Source of the DNA: Erwinia sp. HDF1-3R
Lineage (GTDB): Bacteria > Pseudomonadota > Gammaproteobacteria > Enterobacterales > Enterobacteriaceae
Assembly (NCBI RefSeq): GCF_039621855.1
Contig: NZ_CP155071.1
Span: 2,480,001 to 2,544,000, forward strand
DNA length: 64,000 nt
Direction: 5' to 3'
Made by a program: the position numbers and the translations under genes. Positions 9,647 through 22,015 of this stretch are shown here, in pieces; position 1 is the first letter of the stretch; each line of letters opens with the position of its first letter. Below the pieces are notes generated by a model. That model was not told the DNA's origin and ran no database searches. It saw nothing but the letters and a program-made list of their open reading frames with translations.

Positions 9647-11099
9647 TGCCGGAACCTCGGAAATCAAGACGCTGGTGATTAACGATCGGGGCGACGTGGT
9701 TGCCACCGCCGGGGCCAGGCTGAGTGTCCAGCGCCCTCATCCGCGCTGGTCAGAACAGGATCCGGCACAGTGGTGGCAGGCGACTCAGCAGGCGATAGGT
9801 GAACTGCGGCAGAAAGTGGGTGACAAGTGGTCGCAGATACGTGCTATCGGCCTGTCGGGCCAGATGCACGGTGCCGTGCTGCTGGACAGAGATAACCGCG
9901 TGCTTCGCCCCTGTATATTATGGAACGACACCCGCAGCGCGGCGGAGTGCACGGAGCTGACGGCGATGGCCCCTGACCTTGCGGCTGTCGCGGGCAACCT
10001 CGCCATGCCAGGGTTTACCGCGCCTAAGCTGCTCTGGGTGGCACGGCATGAACCGCAGATCTTCGCGCAGACCGCAAGCGTGCTGCTGCCAAAAGACTAT
10101 CTGCGCTGGAAAATGAGCGGTGAAAAAATCAGCGATATGTCCGACGCCGCAGGTACGCTGTGGCTGGATGTGGCCAGACGTGACTGGTCAGACAGCCTGC
10201 TGGCAGCCTGCGGTCTGACGCGTGACCATATGCCCCGCCTCGTCGAGGGATCGCAGCCGGCCGGGAAGCTTAAGGCTGAACTGGCACGAAACTGGGGACT
10301 GAGCGAAGAGGTGATTATAGCCGGAGGCGGCGGGGATAACGCCGCCAGCGCGGTAGGCATTGGCGCAGTGGAACCCGGAGATGCTTTTATCTCGCTGGGA
10401 ACCTCCGGCGTGCTGTTTGCCGTCAACGATCGCTTTCGCCCGAATCCCGCCTCTGCGGTCCATGCCTTTTGCCATGCCATCCCGGACCGCTGGCATCAGA
10501 TGAGCGTGATGCTGACCGCCGCCAGCGCCCTGCGCTGGCTGTGTGATTTACTGGGTGCATCTGAAACGACGCTGCTCTCTGAAGTAGCGACCTTAAGCCT
10601 GTCCGAGCAGCAGATCGCCCCGCTATTTCTGCCTTATCTTTCGGGCGAACGCACGCCGCATAACGATCCCGATGCCACGGGTTCGTTTCATGGCCTGACG
10701 CACAGTACGCAGCGCGCCGCGCTGGCCTATGCCGTGCTGGAGGGCGTGACCTTTGGCATGGCCGACGGCATGAAAGTGCTGAGCGAAGCGGGCACCTCGC
10801 TGGAATGCTGTTCCCTGACGGGCGGCGGTGCCCGCAGTCCCTGGTGGGCACAGCTGATGGCCGACGTGTTGGATCTTCCCATTATAACCCACCAGGGCGG
10901 TGAAGCGGGCGGCGCGCTCGGTGCCGCGCGGCTGGGCTGGCTGGCGGATGGTGGGGAACAGACCACCGTCTGCCGCAAGCCGCCGGAGCTGAAACGGTAT
11001 CTGCCCGATGCGGGACGCCAGGTGATGCTGCGCAAGCGCCTTGCTCACTTTCGCCTGCTCTACCAACAACAGCGCGAGGCCCGCGCACTCGGTTTCTAA
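9630..11099 (+). CDS. dalK: D-xylulose kinase
   Basis: A 489-residue FGGY-family carbohydrate kinase that phosphorylates D-xylulose, the product of DalD, to xylulose 5-phosphate for the pentose phosphate pathway. It shows the N-terminal phosphate loop [12 protein letters not shown] (4-15), the xylulokinase motif [12 protein letters not shown] (74-85), [14 protein letters not shown] and the C-terminal ATP-site motif [11 protein letters not shown]. Start ATG 9630 lies inside the dalD 3' end with GAGGGAG upstream, indicating translational coupling. Length and motifs are normal for XylB/DalK. Confidence 0.93.
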   Translation: MYLGIDAGTSEIKTLVINDRGDVVATAGARLSVQRPHPRWSEQDPAQWWQATQQAIGELRQKVGDKWSQIRAIGLSGQMHGAVLLDRDNRVLRPCILWNDTRSAAECTELTAMAPDLAAVAGNLAMPGFTAPKLLWVARHEPQIFAQTASVLLPKDYLRWKMSGEKISDMSDAAGTLWLDVARRDWSDSLLAACGLTRDHMPRLVEGSQPAGKLKAELARNWGLSEEVIIAGGGGDNAASAVGIGAVEPGDAFISLGTSGVLFAVNDRFRPNPASAVHAFCHAIPDRWHQMSVMLTAASALRWLCDLLGASETTLLSEVATLSLSEQQIAPLFLPYLSGERTPHNDPDATGSFHGLTHSTQRAALAYAVLEGVTFGMADGMKVLSEAGTSLECCSLTGGGARSPWWAQLMADVLDLPIITHQGGEAGGALGAARLGWLADGGEQTTVCRKPPELKRYLPDAGRQVMLRKRLAHFRLLYQQQREARALGF

Positions 11100-11153
11100 A
11101 CTCTACCCGGCCGCCATGTCCGTCCGGGCCCTGCATGCATCAGAGGAATTATT

Positions 11154-12443
11154 ATGAAATCAGAAAAACACTGGTTCGGACTGCCGCTCTCTCTGTTCTG
11201 GGGCTATATCGCTATAGCCGTGTTTATGAGCGGCGACGGCTTTGAGATGGCCTTTCTCTCCAAACATATTACCGATATGGGCTTTACCCCGTCTCAGTCG
11301 GCGCTGGTCTTTACCCTTTATGGTGCCGCAGCCGCACTGGCGGCGTGGAGCTCCGGGGTGGTGGCAGAAATTATCACTCCGCAGCGGGCCATGCGTATCG
11401 GCTTTTTCCTGTGGGTGATCATGCATATTCTGTTTATGACCCTGGGACTGGGAATGCGCAACTATCCGCTGATGCTGCTGTTTTACGGCATTCGCGGACT
11501 GGCCTATCCGCTTTTTATTTACTCATTTGTCATGCTGGTCGTGCAGAATGTACCGAAGCACCGGCTCTCCTCCGCGATGGGGTGGTTCTGGGCGATGTAT
11601 TCTATTGGTATTGGCTGCGTCGGTAGCTATCTTCCCAGCTTTACCATTCCCTGGATGGGCGAAACGGGTACGCTATGGTTTGCCATTGCCTGGGTGGTCG
11701 TCGGCGGCCTGATGGCGATGTTTTTGCTGCGTAACGTCGGGGGGGAAAGTGAGAAAGCTAACCTCTCCACGCGGGAAAAACTCACCGAGCTGTCGCGGGC
11801 AGTGACCATCCTGTTCACCAATCGCAATATTTTCCTTGCCTGTCTGATCCGCATCATTAACACGCTTTCGCTGTTCGGCTTTGCGGTGGTTATGCCGCTG
11901 CTGTTTGTTGGCAGGCTGGGCTTTACCATGTCGGAGTGGTTGCAAATCTGGGCGGTGTTCTTCTTCATCACCATTTTCACCAATATTATGTGGGGCGTGC
12001 TGGGCGAATACATCGGCTGGATCCGCCAGGTACGCTGGTTTGGCTGCCTTGGCTGTGCGATATCAAGCCTCGCCTTCTATTATCTGCCCGTCACCTTCGG
12101 CCACAACTATTGGGTGGCGATGATACCCGCCGTAATGCTGGGCATTACCGTGGCGGCATTTGTGCCGATGACGGCCGTTTTCCCGGTGCTGGAACCAAAG
12201 CATAAAGGCGCGGCCATCTCGATTTATAATCTTTCGGCAGGTCTCAGTAATTTCCTTGCGCCAGCAATCGCTTCGCTGGTGCTGCCTTTCTTTGATATCG
12301 TCGGCGTGGTCTGGACCTATACCGGTCTCTACCTGTTTGCAGGGATTTTGACGCTGATTATCCGCGTCGAGCAGCCCGCACGCATATCGGCAAGTCAGGA
12401 GTCAAAAGGCTATGGCGAAGCCGTTCCGCTACAAAACAAGTAG
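11154..12443 (+). CDS. dalT: MFS polyol transporter, RbtT/DalT/CsbX family
   Basis: A 429-residue inner-membrane transporter with twelve predicted helices, of the ribitol/arabinitol (RbtT/DalT) branch of the major facilitator superfamily. Features include a long first helix with FMSGDGFEMAFLSKHI, the conserved GIRGLAYPLFIYSFVML segment and AVMLGITVAAFVPMTAVFP. It follows dalK by 54 bases with AGAGGAA upstream and precedes a strong hairpin terminator, so it closes the dalDKT operon. It most likely imports D-arabinitol by proton symport. Confidence 0.9.
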   Translation: MKSEKHWFGLPLSLFWGYIAIAVFMSGDGFEMAFLSKHITDMGFTPSQSALVFTLYGAAAALAAWSSGVVAEIITPQRAMRIGFFLWVIMHILFMTLGLGMRNYPLMLLFYGIRGLAYPLFIYSFVMLVVQNVPKHRLSSAMGWFWAMYSIGIGCVGSYLPSFTIPWMGETGTLWFAIAWVVVGGLMAMFLLRNVGGESEKANLSTREKLTELSRAVTILFTNRNIFLACLIRIINTLSLFGFAVVMPLLFVGRLGFTMSEWLQIWAVFFFITIFTNIMWGVLGEYIGWIRQVRWFGCLGCAISSLAFYYLPVTFGHNYWVAMIPAVMLGITVAAFVPMTAVFPVLEPKHKGAAISIYNLSAGLSNFLAPAIASLVLPFFDIVGVVWTYTGLYLFAGILTLIIRVEQPARISASQESKGYGEAVPLQNK

Positions 12444-12469
12444 TCCTGCATTGAATCAGTAAGTTACGT

Positions 12470-12502
12470 AAAGGGATAGCCTGAATATGGGCTATCCCTT
12501 TT
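12470..12502 (+). terminator. Terminator of the dal operon
   Basis: A 12-bp perfect stem, AAAGGGATAGCC (12470-12481) with GGCTATCCCTTT (12490-12501), an 8-base loop and a trailing T, about 25 bases after the dalT stop. It is an AT/GC-balanced intrinsic terminator that could work in both directions. Confidence 0.85.
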
Positions 12503-12561
12503 GCTTTATGTGGCTAAAACTGCTCTGATGAGTTCCTTTTTGTAACTAAAAAATGTTAAAA

Positions 12562-12575
12562 TTGACCTTAGTCAA
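12562..12575 (+). promoter_or_regulatory. FNR box upstream of fnr (autoregulation)
   Basis: TTGACCTTAGTCAA is a perfect dyad (TTGAC-N4-GTCAA) differing from the FNR consensus TTGAT-N4-ATCAA only at the inner base of each arm. It sits 22 bases before the fnr start codon, where Escherichia coli fnr carries its own negative autoregulatory site. Confidence 0.75.
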
Positions 12576-12596
12576 TAATCAGTCGAGCGTATCACT

Positions 12597-13352
12597 ATGA
12601 TCCCTGAAAAGCGTATTATCAGCAGGCGTATTCAGTCTGGCGGGTGTGCAATTCACTGTCAGGATTGCAGCATCAGCCAGCTCTGTATCCCCTTCACGCT
12701 GAACGAACACGAGCTCGATCAGCTGGATAACATCATTGAACGCAAAAAGCCGATCCAGAAAGGCCAGACCCTGTTTAAGGCAGGCGATGAGCTGAAATCG
12801 CTTTATGCTATTCGTTCAGGGACAATTAAGAGCTATACCATCACCGAACAGGGTGACGAGCAGATCACCGGCTTTCATCTGGCGGGTGACCTGGTGGGTT
12901 TTGATGCCATCAGCATGGGCGAACACCCCAGCTTCTCTCAGGCGCTGGAAACCGCCATGGTGTGTGAGATCCCCTTTGAAACGCTCGATGACCTCTCCGG
13001 TAAGATGCCCAGCCTGCGTCAGCAAATGATGCGTCTGATGAGCGGCGAGATTAAGGGCGATCAGGAGATGATCCTGCTGTTGTCGAAGAAAAATGCCGAA
13101 GAGCGCCTCGCTGCGTTTATTTACGGCCTGTCGCGCCGCTTTGGACAGCGTGGTTTTTCGCAGCGTGAGTTCCGTCTGACCATGACCCGCGGTGATATCG
13201 GTAACTACCTGGGACTAACGGTAGAAACGATCAGCCGCCTGCTGGGCCGCTTCCAGAAGAGCGGTATGCTGGCGGTAAAGGGTAAGTACATTACGATTGA
13301 AAACCACGACCTGCTGGCCGAGCTTGCCGGTCAGAGTCGCGCTATCGCCTGA
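12597..13352 (+). CDS. fnr: Fumarate/nitrate reduction transcriptional regulator Fnr
   Basis: The global anaerobic regulator of the CRP/FNR family, 251 residues (250 in Escherichia coli). It carries the N-terminal cysteine cluster [16 protein letters not shown] (Cys17, 21, 24, 30), and the fourth cluster-type Cys lies in AMVCEIPF, so the oxygen-sensing [4Fe-4S] centre is complete. The effector domain is followed by a dimerisation helix and the DNA-recognition segment [20 protein letters not shown], with the E-x-x-S-R contacts typical of FNR. An FNR-like dyad upstream suggests autoregulation. No ogt gene lies next to it, unlike Escherichia coli. Confidence 0.98.
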   Translation: MIPEKRIISRRIQSGGCAIHCQDCSISQLCIPFTLNEHELDQLDNIIERKKPIQKGQTLFKAGDELKSLYAIRSGTIKSYTITEQGDEQITGFHLAGDLVGFDAISMGEHPSFSQALETAMVCEIPFETLDDLSGKMPSLRQQMMRLMSGEIKGDQEMILLLSKKNAEERLAAFIYGLSRRFGQRGFSQREFRLTMTRGDIGNYLGLTVETISRLLGRFQKSGMLAVKGKYITIENHDLLAELAGQSRAIA

Positions 13353-13357
13353 ACCTT

Positions 13358-13383
13358 CGTCGGGCTGGCCTGCCAGCCCGACG
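13358..13383 (+). terminator. Hairpin terminator after fnr
   Basis: CGTCGGGCTGGC (13358-13369) pairs perfectly with GCCAGCCCGACG (13372-13383), six bases after the fnr stop codon. It is followed by CCCTCTT, only a weak U-tract. Confidence 0.7.
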
Positions 13384-13517
13384 CCCTCTTAGCCTGGCGA
13401 CGCCTCAGGCTTATGATTATTTGTTATAATATTGATCCCGCTATAACTTTTAACTTCTTCCCCTGACCTGATTAGGCTATCTTTAAGCTGACACGCTCAG
13501 TGTATGGAGAAACCGTT

Positions 13518-14468
13518 ATGGCTAAGTATCAAAACATTCTCGTGGCGATCGATCCTCAGCAGGACGATCAGCCCGCGCTCCGACGTGCTGTCTATCTTAA
13601 TCAGCGCCTGGGAGGCCGTATCACTGCCTTCCTGCCAATTTATGACTTCTCCTACGAGATGACCACGCTGCTCTCTCCTGATGAACGATCCACGATGCGC
13701 CAGGGCGTGGTAAGCCAGCGAACCGAATGGATACGTGAACAGGCCCGGGCCTATCTGGATGCCGGGGTCACGATTGATATCAAGGTCGTCTGGCATAACC
13801 GTCCCTTTGAGGCGATTATTCAGGAAGTGCTCAACGACCATTACGATCTGGTCCTGAAAATGACACATCAGCACGACAGGCTCCAGTCGGTGGTCTTCAC
13901 CCCAACCGACTGGCATCTGCTGCGTAAGTGCCCGTGCCCGGTGTGGATGGTGAAAGACCAGCCCTGGCCGGAGGGCGGTAAAGCCGTGGTTGCCGTGAAC
14001 CTCGCCAGTGAGGAGCCGCATCACGACCCGCTGAATACCCGGCTGGTGAAGGAGACGCTGGAGCTGGCAGAGATGGTTAATCATACCGATGTCCATCTTA
14101 TTGGCGCCTACCCGGTTACGCCGATCAATATTGCTATTGAGCTGCCCGACTTTGACCCCAGCGTCTATAACGATGCCATTCGCGGCCAGCACCTGCTGGC
14201 AATGAAGGCGCTGCGCCAGCAGTTTGGCATTGATGAAAAGTTTACCCACGTTGAAAAAGGTCTGCCGGAAGATGTGATCCCCGGACTGGCAGAGCAGCTT
14301 GACGCAGGCGTAGTGGTACTGGGCACCATTGGCCGTACCGGGCTGTCAGCCGCCTTCCTCGGCAATACCGCTGAACAGGTTATCGATCACCTTCGCTGCG
14401 ATCTGCTGGCAATTAAACCCGATGGCTTTGTGTCCCCTATTGAACTGGACGACGATTCGGACGATTAA
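13518..14468 (+). CDS. uspE: Universal stress protein UspE
   Basis: A 316-residue tandem universal stress protein with two Usp domains (about residues 3-150 and 160-307), nearly identical in layout to Escherichia coli UspE. Conserved stretches include [48 protein letters not shown] and [23 protein letters not shown] 13518 is chosen because GGAGA lies upstream and it matches the UspE N-terminus; the frame extends to 13500. UspE acts in stress resistance and motility/adhesion balance. It is convergent with pntB. Confidence 0.97.
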   Translation: MAKYQNILVAIDPQQDDQPALRRAVYLNQRLGGRITAFLPIYDFSYEMTTLLSPDERSTMRQGVVSQRTEWIREQARAYLDAGVTIDIKVVWHNRPFEAIIQEVLNDHYDLVLKMTHQHDRLQSVVFTPTDWHLLRKCPCPVWMVKDQPWPEGGKAVVAVNLASEEPHHDPLNTRLVKETLELAEMVNHTDVHLIGAYPVTPINIAIELPDFDPSVYNDAIRGQHLLAMKALRQQFGIDEKFTHVEKGLPEDVIPGLAEQLDAGVVVLGTIGRTGLSAAFLGNTAEQVIDHLRCDLLAIKPDGFVSPIELDDDSDD

Positions 14469-14538
14469 GGCACCCAAAGAGGCAGGATAAGATCGGTGTG
14501 GGATAGATCTGACGCTTCAGATCTCAGAGGCTTCAATA

Positions 14539-14568
14539 AAAAGGGAAATGCTTAAGCATTTCCCTTTT
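14539..14568. terminator. Bidirectional terminator between uspE and pntB
   Basis: AAAAGGGAAATGC (14539-14551), a TTAA loop and GCATTTCCCTTTT (14556-14568) form a 13-bp perfect stem with A-tract and T-tract on the two sides, fitting convergent termination of uspE and pntAB. Confidence 0.9.
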
Positions 14569-14671
14569 ATTTCCGGCTCAACAACCTTGTTAAGCTGCTG
14601 TGACGCGTTAATACGCAGGTAAAGTGGTTAAATGCATCCACGCCAGGTGAATGCATCCCGCACCCTGCCCG

Positions 14672-16060
14672 CTACAGCGCTTTCAGAATGGCTTCTACCG
14701 TGGCTTTAGCATCGCCGAACAGCATCTGCGTATTCTCTTTAAAGAATAGCGGGTTCTGCACACCGGCATAGCCGGTATTCATCGAGCGTTTAAACACCAC
14801 CACGTTATGCGCCTTCCACACCTCCAGCACCGGCATCCCTGCAATGGGGCTGCGAGGATCGTCCTGCGCAGCCGGGTTTACCGTGTCGTTAGCGCCAATG
14901 ACCAGCACCGTGTCGGTATCGCTGAAATCGTCGTTGATCTCATCCATCTCCAGCACGATGTCGTAGGGGACGCGCGCTTCAGCCAGCAGAACGTTCATAT
15001 GACCCGGAAGGCGGCCCGCTACGGGGTGAATACCAAACCGCACTTTCACGCCGAGGGCGCGCAGCTTAGCGGTGATTTCAGCTACCGGGTACTGGGCCTG
15101 CGCCACGGCCATCCCGTAGCCGGGGGTAATAATGACCGTGCTGGAGTTTTTCAACAGCTCAGCGGTGCCCTGCACGTCGATTTCACGGTATTCGCCTTGT
15201 TCGTCGCTTTCACCGGTTGAGCTGCTGTCAGTACCAAAGCCACCCGCAATCACGCTGATAAACGAACGGTTCATCGCTTTACACATAATGTAAGAGAGGA
15301 TCGCTCCACTGGAGCCTACCAGCGCCCCGGTGACAATCAGCAGGTCGTTGCTCAGCATAAAGCCTGCCGCCGCTGCCGCCCAGCCCGAGTAGGAGTTTAG
15401 CATTGACACCACTACCGGCATATCTGCGCCACCGATGGAGGCCACCAGATGCCAGCCGAAGGCCAGCGCAATCAGGGTCATTACCACCAGCGCAAAGCCC
15501 TGCGTCGCCGTGCTGTCAGTGCGCACAAAGATAATCAGCAGGCACAGCGATACTACCAGCGCCAGCAGATTAAGCTTGTGACGGTGAGGCAGCATCAGGG
15601 GACGTGAAGAGATTTTGCCCCGTAGTTTGCCAAACGCCACGATTGAACCGGTGAAGGTTACCGCACCGATAAAGATGCCAATAAAGACTTCGGTAAGATG
15701 AATATTTTCCAGCACGGTATCCATACCGGGGGCATGATCGAGGTAGCTGTTAAAGCCGACCAGCACCGCGGCGAGGCCCACAAAGCTGTGCAAGATCGCC
15801 ACCAGCTCCGGCATCTCGGTCATTTCAACCTTCTTCGCCAGACGGATCCCGAGGGTGCCGCCAATAATCATCGCGACGATGATCCAGCCCACGCTACCGC
15901 TGTCCGGCCCCAGTATGGTTGCCAGCAGCGCAATGGCCATTCCGCTGATGCCGAACAGGTTCCCCTGTTTGGACGTTTCATGTTTCGACAGCCCGGCAAG
16001 GCTGCATATAAAAAGAATTGCGGCAACAATGTATGCTGCAGTAACTAATCCGCCAGACAT
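14672..16060 (-). CDS. pntB: NAD(P)+ transhydrogenase subunit beta
   Basis: The beta subunit (462 residues) of the proton-translocating pyridine nucleotide transhydrogenase, which uses proton-motive force to reduce NADP with NADH. About nine membrane helices fill the first 270 residues, followed by the NADP-binding dIII domain with the Rossmann-type [10 protein letters not shown] and the loops [20 protein letters not shown] and [20 protein letters not shown]. It starts ten bases after pntA stops, so the two are one operon. Confidence 0.98.
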   Translation of the reverse strand: MSGGLVTAAYIVAAILFICSLAGLSKHETSKQGNLFGISGMAIALLATILGPDSGSVGWIIVAMIIGGTLGIRLAKKVEMTEMPELVAILHSFVGLAAVLVGFNSYLDHAPGMDTVLENIHLTEVFIGIFIGAVTFTGSIVAFGKLRGKISSRPLMLPHRHKLNLLALVVSLCLLIIFVRTDSTATQGFALVVMTLIALAFGWHLVASIGGADMPVVVSMLNSYSGWAAAAAGFMLSNDLLIVTGALVGSSGAILSYIMCKAMNRSFISVIAGGFGTDSSSTGESDEQGEYREIDVQGTAELLKNSSTVIITPGYGMAVAQAQYPVAEITAKLRALGVKVRFGIHPVAGRLPGHMNVLLAEARVPYDIVLEMDEINDDFSDTDTVLVIGANDTVNPAAQDDPRSPIAGMPVLEVWKAHNVVVFKRSMNTGYAGVQNPLFFKENTQMLFGDAKATVEAILKAL

Positions 16061-16070
16061 TGATTATCCC

Positions 16071-18122
<2,052 letters not shown>

Positions 18123-19073
18123 ATGAAGCTGAAGAACACCATTCTGGCATCAGCCCTGCTGTCGCTCATATCATTAACCGCGCATGCGGCACAGGAGCTG
18201 ACCCCAGAAAAGGCAGCCTCGCTGAAACCATTTGACCGTATTGCCCTGTCGGGTCGTTTTAATGCGATCAATGAAGCCAGTGCAGCCGTCTCAAAACGTG
18301 CTGATGAACTGGGCGCTGCTTCCTATTTTATTCAGGGAATTAACGATACCAACGGCAATGGCGGTAACTGGCGCGTCGTGGCGGATCTCTACCATGCCAA
18401 CGCACCGGTTGCGGTTAAAAACAGAGACCGCATTATTAACGGCGTCCGTGAGCTGACCAAATCTGAAGCCTACCGGCTTGAGCCCTATGATACCGTTTCC
18501 ATCAGCGGCTTCTATCGCAGCCAGCCCGATGTAAATGATGCCATTACCAAAGCAGCCACTAAAAAAGGCGCGGCCTCGTTCTTTATCGTCCGTCAGGTCG
18601 ATGCGAACAGCGGTGGCAATCAGTACATAACGGCCTATATCTACAAGAAAGATGCGCCAGCCCGTCGGGTACAGTCTCCGGATGCGGTGCCAGCGGATTC
18701 TCAGGCAGGTAAAGCCGCCCTGGCAGCAGGTGGCGCGGCCGCTAAAACCGTACAGATCCCAGGCGTTGCCTCTTCTGAAACGCCAAGTAATAAGGTTGGC
18801 CGTTTCTATGAAACTCAGTCATCTACCGGCGAACGCTATACCGTCAGAACGCCGGAAGGTAAAAGCGTACAGGAAGTGAGCGCCATTACCGCCGCACAGA
18901 TGCAGCCCTATGACAGCGTTACCTTCACCGGCCACTTCGGTACCCCGACTGAAATTTCAGAAGCGGTAGGCCGTGCCGCGATCGCTAAAGGGGCGAAGTA
19001 TTATCACATCACCCGCCAGTGGTCGAATCAGAGCGGTGGTAACCTGACCGTTTCGGCCGATCTGTTTAAATAA
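18123..19073 (+). CDS. ydgH: Periplasmic DUF1471 protein YdgH
   Basis: A 316-residue secreted protein of three DUF1471 (BhsA/McbA-type) domains, the same architecture and length as Escherichia coli YdgH. The signal peptide MKLKNTILASALLSLISLTAHA is cleaved after AHA (just split here as residues 1-20 plus HA). Each domain opens with a phrase such as LKPFDRIALSGRF, LEPYDTVSISGFY or MQPYDSVTFTGHF and later a GGN-containing strand. ATG 18123 has AAGGA upstream. Members respond to stress and biofilm conditions; the molecular role is unknown. A terminator follows directly. Confidence 0.93.
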   Translation: MKLKNTILASALLSLISLTAHAAQELTPEKAASLKPFDRIALSGRFNAINEASAAVSKRADELGAASYFIQGINDTNGNGGNWRVVADLYHANAPVAVKNRDRIINGVRELTKSEAYRLEPYDTVSISGFYRSQPDVNDAITKAATKKGAASFFIVRQVDANSGGNQYITAYIYKKDAPARRVQSPDAVPADSQAGKAALAAGGAAAKTVQIPGVASSETPSNKVGRFYETQSSTGERYTVRTPEGKSVQEVSAITAAQMQPYDSVTFTGHFGTPTEISEAVGRAAIAKGAKYYHITRQWSNQSGGNLTVSADLFK

Positions 19074-19082
19074 TTTCATCAG

Positions 19083-19115
19083 GTAAAGACGGCGGCTCCG
19101 CCGTCTTTACTTTTT
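19083..19115 (+). terminator. Terminator after ydgH
   Basis: GTAAAGACGGCGG (19083-19095) pairs with CCGCCGTCTTTAC (19098-19110) and is followed by TTTTTATT, a textbook intrinsic terminator ten bases after the stop codon. Confidence 0.92.
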
Positions 19116-19307
19116 ATTGCATAATTTTCGCATGTATTATGCATAAAAACGCACCTTTCACCCCCGGTCTCATTGCATCTCCCCCCCTCACTCCGTAAAA
19201 TCGCCAGCCAGTTTCAGATGAAAACGCCGTTTTTGCTGCGCCCAGGTCGCTCAAAATCGCAACATCAGGCTGAACATGGTTTTTTATTCTGCTATTGGGA
19301 CGATTTT

Positions 19308-20699
19308 TTGGACAAAAAATTAGGTCTTACCGCCCTTACGGCGCTGGTACTCAGTTCAATGCTCGGCGCTGGCGTATTCAGCCTGCCACAAAATATGGCG
19401 GCCGTAGCCAGCCCGGCCGCGCTGCTGATTGGCTGGGCGATAACCGGCGTGGGAATTATTCTGCTTTCCCTGACGCTACTGCTGCTTACCCGCATCAAAC
19501 CGGAACTGGACGGCGGTATCTATACCTATGCCCGGGAGGGCTTTGGGGAGCTGGTGGGCTTCTGCTCCGCCTGGGGATACTGGCTGTGCGCGGTTATCGC
19601 CAATGTCTCCTATCTGGTCATCGTCTTTTCAGCGCTGAGCTTTTTTACCGATTCGCCGGGACACGTCGTCTTTGGCGATGGCAATACCTGGCAGGCGGTG
19701 TTGGGCGCGTCCCTGCTGCTGTGGCTGGTTCACTGGCTGGTATTGCGCGGCGTGCAGACGGCGGCCAGCATCAATCTGGTGGCAACCCTGGGCAAACTTA
19801 TCCCGCTGGGGCTGTTTATCGTGCTGGCGGTAGTGGCGTTTAAGCTTGACTGTTTCAGGCTGGATTTTAGCGGCATTCAGCTCGGCAAGCCGGTCTGGCA
19901 GCAGGTGAAGGACACCATGCTGATTACCCTGTGGGTCTTTATCGGCGTTGAAGGGGCGGTGGTGGTTTCTGCGCGCGCGCGCAACAAAAAAGACGTGGGC
20001 CGGGCAACGCTGCTGGCGGTGACAACCGCCCTGCTGGTCTACCTGCTGGTGACACTGCTCTCTCTGGGTATTGTGCCCCGTGCCGAGCTGGCACAAATGC
20101 GTAACCCTTCGATGGCGGGTCTGATGACGCGGCTGATCGGTTCCTGGGGAGACGTGGTCATTGCCGTCGGGCTGGTGGTGTCCGTCTGCGGCGCCTACCT
20201 GAGCTGGACGATCATGGCGGCCGAAGTGCCTATGCTGGCTGCCGGACAGGGTGCCTTTCCGCGCTCGCTGGCGAAGCAAAATGCGCGTGGTGCGCCCTCT
20301 GCCTCACTCTGGCTCACCAATAGCAGCGTACAGATTTGCCTGATCCTGATCTGGCTCACCCATTCGGATTACAACACCCTGCTGAATATCGCGTCTGAAA
20401 TGATTCTGGTGCCCTATCTGCTGGTGGGAATGTATCTGATAAAGGTCTCTCGATCGCTAAACAGGCCGATGGTGACCGCCATTGCCGTGGGGGCTACGGC
20501 CTATGGCATCTGGCTGCTGTATGCCTCTGGCCCGCTGCATCTGCTGCTGTCGGTCGTGCTGTACGCTCCGGGCGTATTGCTGTTTATGTTCGCCCGGCGT
20601 GGCGGTCGCGCGGAGAAAAATCTCAACGGCATGGAAAGGGTGGCCATCGTGCTGCTGATGGCAGGTTCAGCCCCTGCCCTGTGGACGCTGATGCATTAA
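19308..20699 (+). CDS. ydgI: Arginine:ornithine antiporter-type amino acid permease YdgI
   Basis: An APC-superfamily antiporter related to ArcD/YdgI, with about twelve helices. It includes LSSMLGAGVFSLPQNMAAVA, GGIYTYAREGFGELVGFCSAWGY-type text and FIGVEGAVVVSARARNKKDVG. The frame opens at 19173, but homologous proteins begin at the xDKKLGLTALTALV segment, which here starts with TTG at 19308-19310; the upstream 45 codons lack the family pattern. The true start is uncertain. The first RstAB-region gene downstream of ydgH, it overlaps the unknown minus-strand gene by four bases at its end. Confidence 0.85.
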   Translation: MDKKLGLTALTALVLSSMLGAGVFSLPQNMAAVASPAALLIGWAITGVGIILLSLTLLLLTRIKPELDGGIYTYAREGFGELVGFCSAWGYWLCAVIANVSYLVIVFSALSFFTDSPGHVVFGDGNTWQAVLGASLLLWLVHWLVLRGVQTAASINLVATLGKLIPLGLFIVLAVVAFKLDCFRLDFSGIQLGKPVWQQVKDTMLITLWVFIGVEGAVVVSARARNKKDVGRATLLAVTTALLVYLLVTLLSLGIVPRAELAQMRNPSMAGLMTRLIGSWGDVVIAVGLVVSVCGAYLSWTIMAAEVPMLAAGQGAFPRSLAKQNARGAPSASLWLTNSSVQICLILIWLTHSDYNTLLNIASEMILVPYLLVGMYLIKVSRSLNRPMVTAIAVGATAYGIWLLYASGPLHLLLSVVLYAPGVLLFMFARRGGRAEKNLNGMERVAIVLLMAGSAPALWTLMH

Positions 20700-21109
20700 T
20701 GGGATAAGGCGGGTACCCTTACCGTTAAGCAGTCATTCTGCTGGTTAAGGTTAAGCGGTTTGACGTACTCCATACGGATCGCGTCAAGCTGCTGATCGGA
20801 TAGCGTATAGGGCAGCAAAATATCGAAGGCATTGATATGCTGTTGTTCAGCAAGGGTTATCAATCGGGCGATGTTAATTTCGTCACTGACCTGGGTAGAA
20901 ATGATCTGTAACGCCAGGGCCTTCAGTCTTTCAGAAGGCGCGGTGGGCAGATCGGGCGAGTTTTTCGTCACCATGCCGAAGATAGGCATCACCCCATAAA
21001 TGGCGTCGACGAAGCTCCAGCGTTTTTTACAGGATGCGGAGAGAAAATCCGTATAATTCAGGCAGATATGGTTACTGTGCAGCGCAGAAACCTGCTCTTT
21101 ATCCGACAC
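20696..21109 (-). CDS. Hypothetical protein, unknown function
   Basis: A 137-residue soluble protein that I do not recognise. It starts at GTG 21107-21109 with AGGAG about nine bases upstream. It has no signal peptide or membrane segment. Features are a short Cys/aromatic N-terminal part (NHICLNYTDFLSASCKKRW) and a helical C-terminal half with ERLKALALQIISTQVSDEIN and LTLAEQQHINAFDILLPY. It lies convergent with ydgI and divergent from rstA, where Escherichia coli has folM/ydgC instead, so it is probably lineage-specific. Confidence 0.6.
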   Translation of the reverse strand: MSDKEQVSALHSNHICLNYTDFLSASCKKRWSFVDAIYGVMPIFGMVTKNSPDLPTAPSERLKALALQIISTQVSDEINIARLITLAEQQHINAFDILLPYTLSDQQLDAIRMEYVKPLNLNQQNDCLTVRVPALSH

Positions 21110-21286
21110 CCTTTATGCTCCTTTCTCTGGTACGTGTTATCCGATAAGTTGTCAGAACAACCCTGCTAATATAATGGCATATTTTAAGGGGGATATACTA
21201 TATATCCAGCATTATTTAGCAGCGGGTAATAGTAGTCACGGTAAACATTGGGTAATCTTACTTTCCCTCTTCAGATAAAAAAACCT

Positions 21287-22015
21287 ATGAACAGAATAGT
21301 ATTTGTTGAAGACGATCAGGACGTTGGCGAGCTGATTGCCGCTTATCTTAACCGTCATGACATTGAGGTGATTGTGGAAAGTCGGGGCGACCGCGCCGAA
21401 GCCACTATCGCCGAGGCCAACCCTGACCTGGTGATGCTGGACATCATGCTGCCGGGCAAGGATGGGATGACGCTGTGCCGCGATCTGCGTACCAGCAAGA
21501 TTTGGTCAGGCCCCATTGTGCTGCTGACGTCGCTGGACAGTGATATGAACCATATTTTGTCGCTCGAAATGGGCGCCAATGACTACATTCTGAAGACCAC
21601 CCCGCCCGCCGTTCTGCTGGCGCGCCTGCGGCTGCATCTGCGTCAGGCGGGTGTGTCCACCCAGAGCGACGATATTGCGCCGGCGCAAACCGGTCAAAAG
21701 GCGCTGCGCTTCGGCACGCTCTCTATTGATCCGCTAAACCGACAGGTGATGCTCGGCGGCGAGATTGTCGCCCTCTCTACCGCCGACTTTGATTTACTCT
21801 GGGAGCTGGCTACGCATGCAGGTAGTACGCTGAACCGAGACGCCCTGCTGAAAACGCTGCGCGGCGTCAGTTATGACGGTATGGATCGCAGCATTGACGT
21901 CGCCATTTCCCGCCTGCGCAAAAAGCTGCTGGACAGCGCGACGGAACCCTACCGAATCAAAACGATTCGTAATAAAGGATATCTGTTTGCACCACACGCC
22001 TGGGATGCAGAATGA
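21287..22015 (+). CDS. rstA: Two-component response regulator RstA
   Basis: An OmpR-family regulator of 242 residues. ATG 21287 (MNRIVFVEDD) is chosen because it matches RstA; the frame extends thirteen codons upstream. The receiver domain has Asp9/10 and the phospho-acceptor Asp52 in LDIMLPGKDG. The winged helix at the C-terminus carries DRSIDVAISRLRKKLLD and RNKGYLFAPHAW. In enterobacteria RstA is under PhoP control and activates asr. The asr gene here, 5 kb away, has RstA-like boxes. Its stop overlaps rstB (ATGA). Confidence 0.96.
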   Translation: MNRIVFVEDDQDVGELIAAYLNRHDIEVIVESRGDRAEATIAEANPDLVMLDIMLPGKDGMTLCRDLRTSKIWSGPIVLLTSLDSDMNHILSLEMGANDYILKTTPPAVLLARLRLHLRQAGVSTQSDDIAPAQTGQKALRFGTLSIDPLNRQVMLGGEIVALSTADFDLLWELATHAGSTLNRDALLKTLRGVSYDGMDRSIDVAISRLRKKLLDSATEPYRIKTIRNKGYLFAPHAWDAE

